Positions 61,831-64,000 of a stretch of DNA of 64,000 nucleotides are shown piece after piece. The DNA is from an uncultured bacterium (GTDB lineage: Bacteria; Bacillota; Clostridia; Christensenellales; QALW01): NCBI GenBank assembly GCA_905214315.1, contig CAJMLN010000006.1, positions 1 to 64,000 on the forward strand, read 5' to 3'. Positions within the stretch are counted from its first letter, which is position 1. The number at the start of each line of letters is the position of its first letter. The translations under genes and the position numbers were made by a program. Under the pieces are notes generated by a model that was not told the origin of the DNA, ran no database searches, and saw only the letters and a list, made by a program, of their open reading frames with translations.

Positions 61831-63133
61831 CGGCATCAGGGCCGATGAAGCATTAAAGCAGAAAACGCTGGAGAAAGCGAAGCAGAAGAGCCGAAAAGGA
61901 CGGCTGCTGCCCTCTCTTTCCGCCGCGGCGGCCGTATTGGCGGCAGTGATCGGCCTTGCGGCGCTGGCGCCGTCGTGGATAAAAGGTTCCAACGCGGATA
62001 ACGCTGTGCCGGAGAATCCGTCCCATAGCGTGGACGCGGAAAGCGCAGGCCGGGAAGAAATGAGCGGAATGCTGGGGGAAGCGCCGGCGGGGGCTCCGGA
62101 GGCGTCTATAGAAACTGCATGGCCGGAGAGTCAGCCGCAAACCCGGATGACTGCCGCGGCCCTTGACGACAACGCCTGCTTTCAGCAATGGCTGGAACGA
62201 AAAAATGCTTCGGCGTTTGACCTTTACGGCTTTAAGGCCGACCGGCGCATTGCGGTTAAGGTGACGGGAGAAACCGGCGCGGCGTTGCCCTTTGCGGCCG
62301 TTACCTTGACGGACGGACAGGGAAATATTCTGTATGACGCCGTTACCGACATCCGGGGAAACGCCTATCTGTTCTATGATTTTTATAATGTGTCGGGCAC
62401 GCCCGCATCCGTGTGCGCTGCTTTTGCCGGCCGGAGGGCAGAGGCGGCGCTGACGCAGGGACAGACGGAGGTTTCGCTTTCCCTGCCGGTGCCGCCCGAG
62501 ACGCCGCAGGCGCTGGATATTCTGTTTATGATCGATACTACCGGCTCCATGGGCGATGAGCTGGAGTATTTAAAGGAAGAAACCGCGCAGCTGCTCACGG
62601 AGCTTACGCTTGCCTACAGCACGCAGGTGAGTATTAACTTTTACCGGGACGAGGGCGATGCATACGTGGTAAAAAGCAATCCATTTACGGCGGACATCGG
62701 TCAAGCCGCAGCGCAGCTCAGGCAGGAAAGCGTGGACGGCGGAGGAGATTATCCCGAGGCGGTGGAAAAAGCGCTGGAAAATGGCATTTCCGGGCATCAG
62801 TGGCGCGGAAATTCCGTAAAAATTGCATTTTTAGTGCTGGACGCCCCGGCGCATAAGAGCGAGGGCGTGTCACAGAGTTTGTTTCAGAGCATTCAGGCGG
62901 CAGCCCGTCAGGGAATCCGTCTGATACCGGTGATGGCCAGCGGCGCGGATGAAGCCACGGAGATTCTTTGCCGCCAGCTTGCCTTGTTTACCGGCGGCCG
63001 GTTTGTATTTATTACCGACCACAGCGGGATAGGCAACGCGCACCGGGAACCCATTACTACGGTGGCTTATGAGGTAAAGCCGCTGATTACGATTTTAAAG
63101 GAGGTTATTTATGCGTATACAAAAATGGATTAA
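61814..63133 (+). CDS. membrane protein with extracellular von Willebrand factor A domain, likely anti-sigma partner
   Basis: 439 residues. A short basic cytoplasmic segment (1-32), one membrane helix (about 33-55), an Ala/Pro-rich linker, a beta-domain (about 125-215), then a vWA domain (about 235-435) with MIDAS motif DTTGSMGDE starting Asp241 and downstream Ser/Thr/Asp residues. Position after the ECF gene with overlap is that of an anti-sigma factor, but the cytoplasmic part lacks an obvious zinc-binding HxxxCxxC motif. The external vWA domain could bind a surface ligand with Mg or Ca. Confidence 0.8.
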   Translation: MRNHFNGIRADEALKQKTLEKAKQKSRKGRLLPSLSAAAAVLAAVIGLAALAPSWIKGSNADNAVPENPSHSVDAESAGREEMSGMLGEAPAGAPEASIETAWPESQPQTRMTAAALDDNACFQQWLERKNASAFDLYGFKADRRIAVKVTGETGAALPFAAVTLTDGQGNILYDAVTDIRGNAYLFYDFYNVSGTPASVCAAFAGRRAEAALTQGQTEVSLSLPVPPETPQALDILFMIDTTGSMGDELEYLKEETAQLLTELTLAYSTQVSINFYRDEGDAYVVKSNPFTADIGQAAAQLRQESVDGGGDYPEAVEKALENGISGHQWRGNSVKIAFLVLDAPAHKSEGVSQSLFQSIQAAARQGIRLIPVMASGADEATEILCRQLALFTGGRFVFITDHSGIGNAHREPITTVAYEVKPLITILKEVIYAYTKMD

Positions 63134-63704
63134 AGCCACTGCGGTGGCTGTTCTTGCGGTAAGCATGACGGGATCGGCCTTCTGGCTGATTCATGCTGCG
63201 GGGCAGGAGGTGCCGCTCTCTGCCGGAGCGGGGAACTGGGACGGAGCTTCTGTCGTCATAAAGAGCGAGCCGTCTTCGCCGGCAGGGATTTCGTTGGCGG
63301 TGAGTATGGAAAACGCATTTTCGCAGGAGCAGGAAACGCCGCCGCTCTGCGGCGTGTCCGAGGATGCAGAGGAGTTGTTCGTTTCCTTTTCCGTGCTGGA
63401 AAGCTCAGCGGAGGGGTGCCGGCTGCAGGTTGTTAACAACAGCGCATCCCACATGCTTTCCACGGGCTACGCTTTTTCCCTGGAGGTGAAAAAGGGCGGG
63501 CAGTATGTACCGGCGGATTACCATACGCCGCCCTGCTGGCCGGAGATCGCCTGCATGGTCGAGCCCGGCGGCACGCTGGTGCTGCGGTTTGACTGGCATG
63601 CTTCCTACGGCAGCCTGGCGCCAGGAGAATATCGGATTGTAACCGAATACTTTTCCGAAACTTCGGCCTTTACCCAAAAAACCCCGTTTACTGTAATAGA
63701 ATAA
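63111..63704 (+). CDS. secreted Ig-like domain protein
   Basis: 197 residues. Signal peptide or anchor (about 8-30), a linker, then a beta-sandwich from about residue 75: SFSVLESSAEGCRLQVVNNSASHMLSTGYAFSLEVKKGGQYVPA and LVLRFDWHASYGSLAPGEYRIVTEYF. This fits the bacterial Ig-like domains of small Bacillota envelope proteins. It overlaps the vWA gene by 23 bases, so it belongs to the ECF operon, and is probably part of the sensed or controlled envelope function. Confidence 0.75.
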   Translation: MRIQKWIKATAVAVLAVSMTGSAFWLIHAAGQEVPLSAGAGNWDGASVVIKSEPSSPAGISLAVSMENAFSQEQETPPLCGVSEDAEELFVSFSVLESSAEGCRLQVVNNSASHMLSTGYAFSLEVKKGGQYVPADYHTPPCWPEIACMVEPGGTLVLRFDWHASYGSLAPGEYRIVTEYFSETSAFTQKTPFTVIE

Positions 63705-63735
63705 AAATCCCTCCCTTATAAGGAGGGATTTTTTT
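63704..63735 (+). terminator. terminator after the ECF operon
   Basis: Ten-base perfect stem AAATCCCTCC/GGAGGGATTT (63705-63714, 63722-63731) with eight T. Confidence 0.93.
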
Positions 63736-63835
63736 CGTATCCCGTTTTTTTTCGTTGTTAAGGCGCTTTTTCGGCGCGGCTGTGGCGTTTGGCTAAAAAT
63801 GCTTACAAACTACGGAAGATAAAAAGTCCCAAAAA

Positions 63836-63934
63836 CTATAAAACACCCGGAGAAAGGCGTTTTATAGCTGTTTATGAAGTTCATCAGAAAAGGGGGGATG
63901 AGATGCCCAAAATTAAAATTGGTACTCCCCTTTT
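63836..63934. repeat. two inverted repeats at the window end
   Basis: CTATAAAACACC pairs with GGCGTTTTATAG (63836-63847, 63856-63867, one mismatch). A second pair is AAAAGGGG/CCCCTTTT (63888-63895, 63927-63934). They lie in AT-rich DNA before a gene that probably starts beyond the window. A frame opening at ATG 63903 with GGGGGGATG upstream runs to the edge without recognisable motif. Confidence 0.5.
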
Positions 63935-64000
63935 CGCCTACTATATTACTCCAAATTTAATTTTTTTTCAAGTAAATATTTTGAAAGGAAAAAACAGCAG

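Noticed and set aside
63903..64000. Open frame running off the right edge from ATG 63903
   Set aside because: About 32 codons with no motif, and a further ribosome-site-like AAAGGA near 63985 suggests the real gene starts later.

Overview
The window is a roughly 64 kb chromosomal segment from a Gram-positive Bacillota, most likely a Clostridia of the Oscillospirales/Christensenellales type living in the gut. The evidence is the dnaN-recF start of an origin region, a release-factor-2 gene with a +1 frameshift, a SEC-C-tailed SecA, lipoprotein-type solute-binding proteins, glycerophosphotransferase-type wall-polymer genes, consensus TTGACA/TATAAT promoters and many intrinsic terminators. No taxon-specific marker such as 16S rRNA is present, so the placement is an inference.

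Layout. 1-4.5 kb: end of dnaN, then recF, an aldo/keto reductase, radC and gltX on the plus strand. 4.6-9.9 kb (minus): polA, coaE, a membrane-anchored lytic transglycosylase and a family-5 solute-binding lipoprotein. 10-16.3 kb (plus): a glycogen operon, glgA-glgP-GH13, followed by a VOC protein. Three near-perfect parS (ParB-binding) sites lie in and just after the GH13 gene, which fits the closeness to oriC. 16.4-31.5 kb: accessory carbohydrate region with two AraC regulators, two sugar isomerase/epimerase-like TIM barrels, a GH25 lysozyme with a structured leader, a secreted GH99-like protein, a TnpV transposon remnant, a surface beta-helix protein whose promoter abuts a (CATA)8 repeat, and an N-acetylhexosamine kinase next to a GH123-like hydrolase. 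31.8-40.7 kb: heparinase-like protein, DUF4097 lipoprotein, DUF368/PopT carrier transporter, metA-metY with a structured leader, a GH4 alpha-galactosidase and its divergent AraC regulator, and a small DUF2680 protein. 41-51.2 kb: housekeeping run metK, secA, prfB, a membrane protein, tsaD, metG and tatD, mostly with overlapping or closely spaced genes.

51.4-63.7 kb holds the most unusual content. A wall-polymer-like cassette comprises a membrane sulfatase-fold protein, a small membrane protein, signal peptidase I, and a single protein joining a YidC/Oxa1 insertase to a CDP-glycerol glycerophosphotransferase. After a terminator comes an ABC importer whose last gene joins a winged helix to a LicC/PntC-type cytidylyltransferase. 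Together they suggest uptake, CTP activation and attachment of a small phospho-compound (choline or aminoethylphosphonate type) to a surface polymer; this is inference. An ECF sigma factor, a membrane vWA-domain partner and a secreted Ig-like protein close the window, preceded by a leader that ends in a strong terminator.

Most large antisense reading frames over the GC-rich genes are shadows and were left out. I saw no tRNA, rRNA, CRISPR array or intact mobile element.
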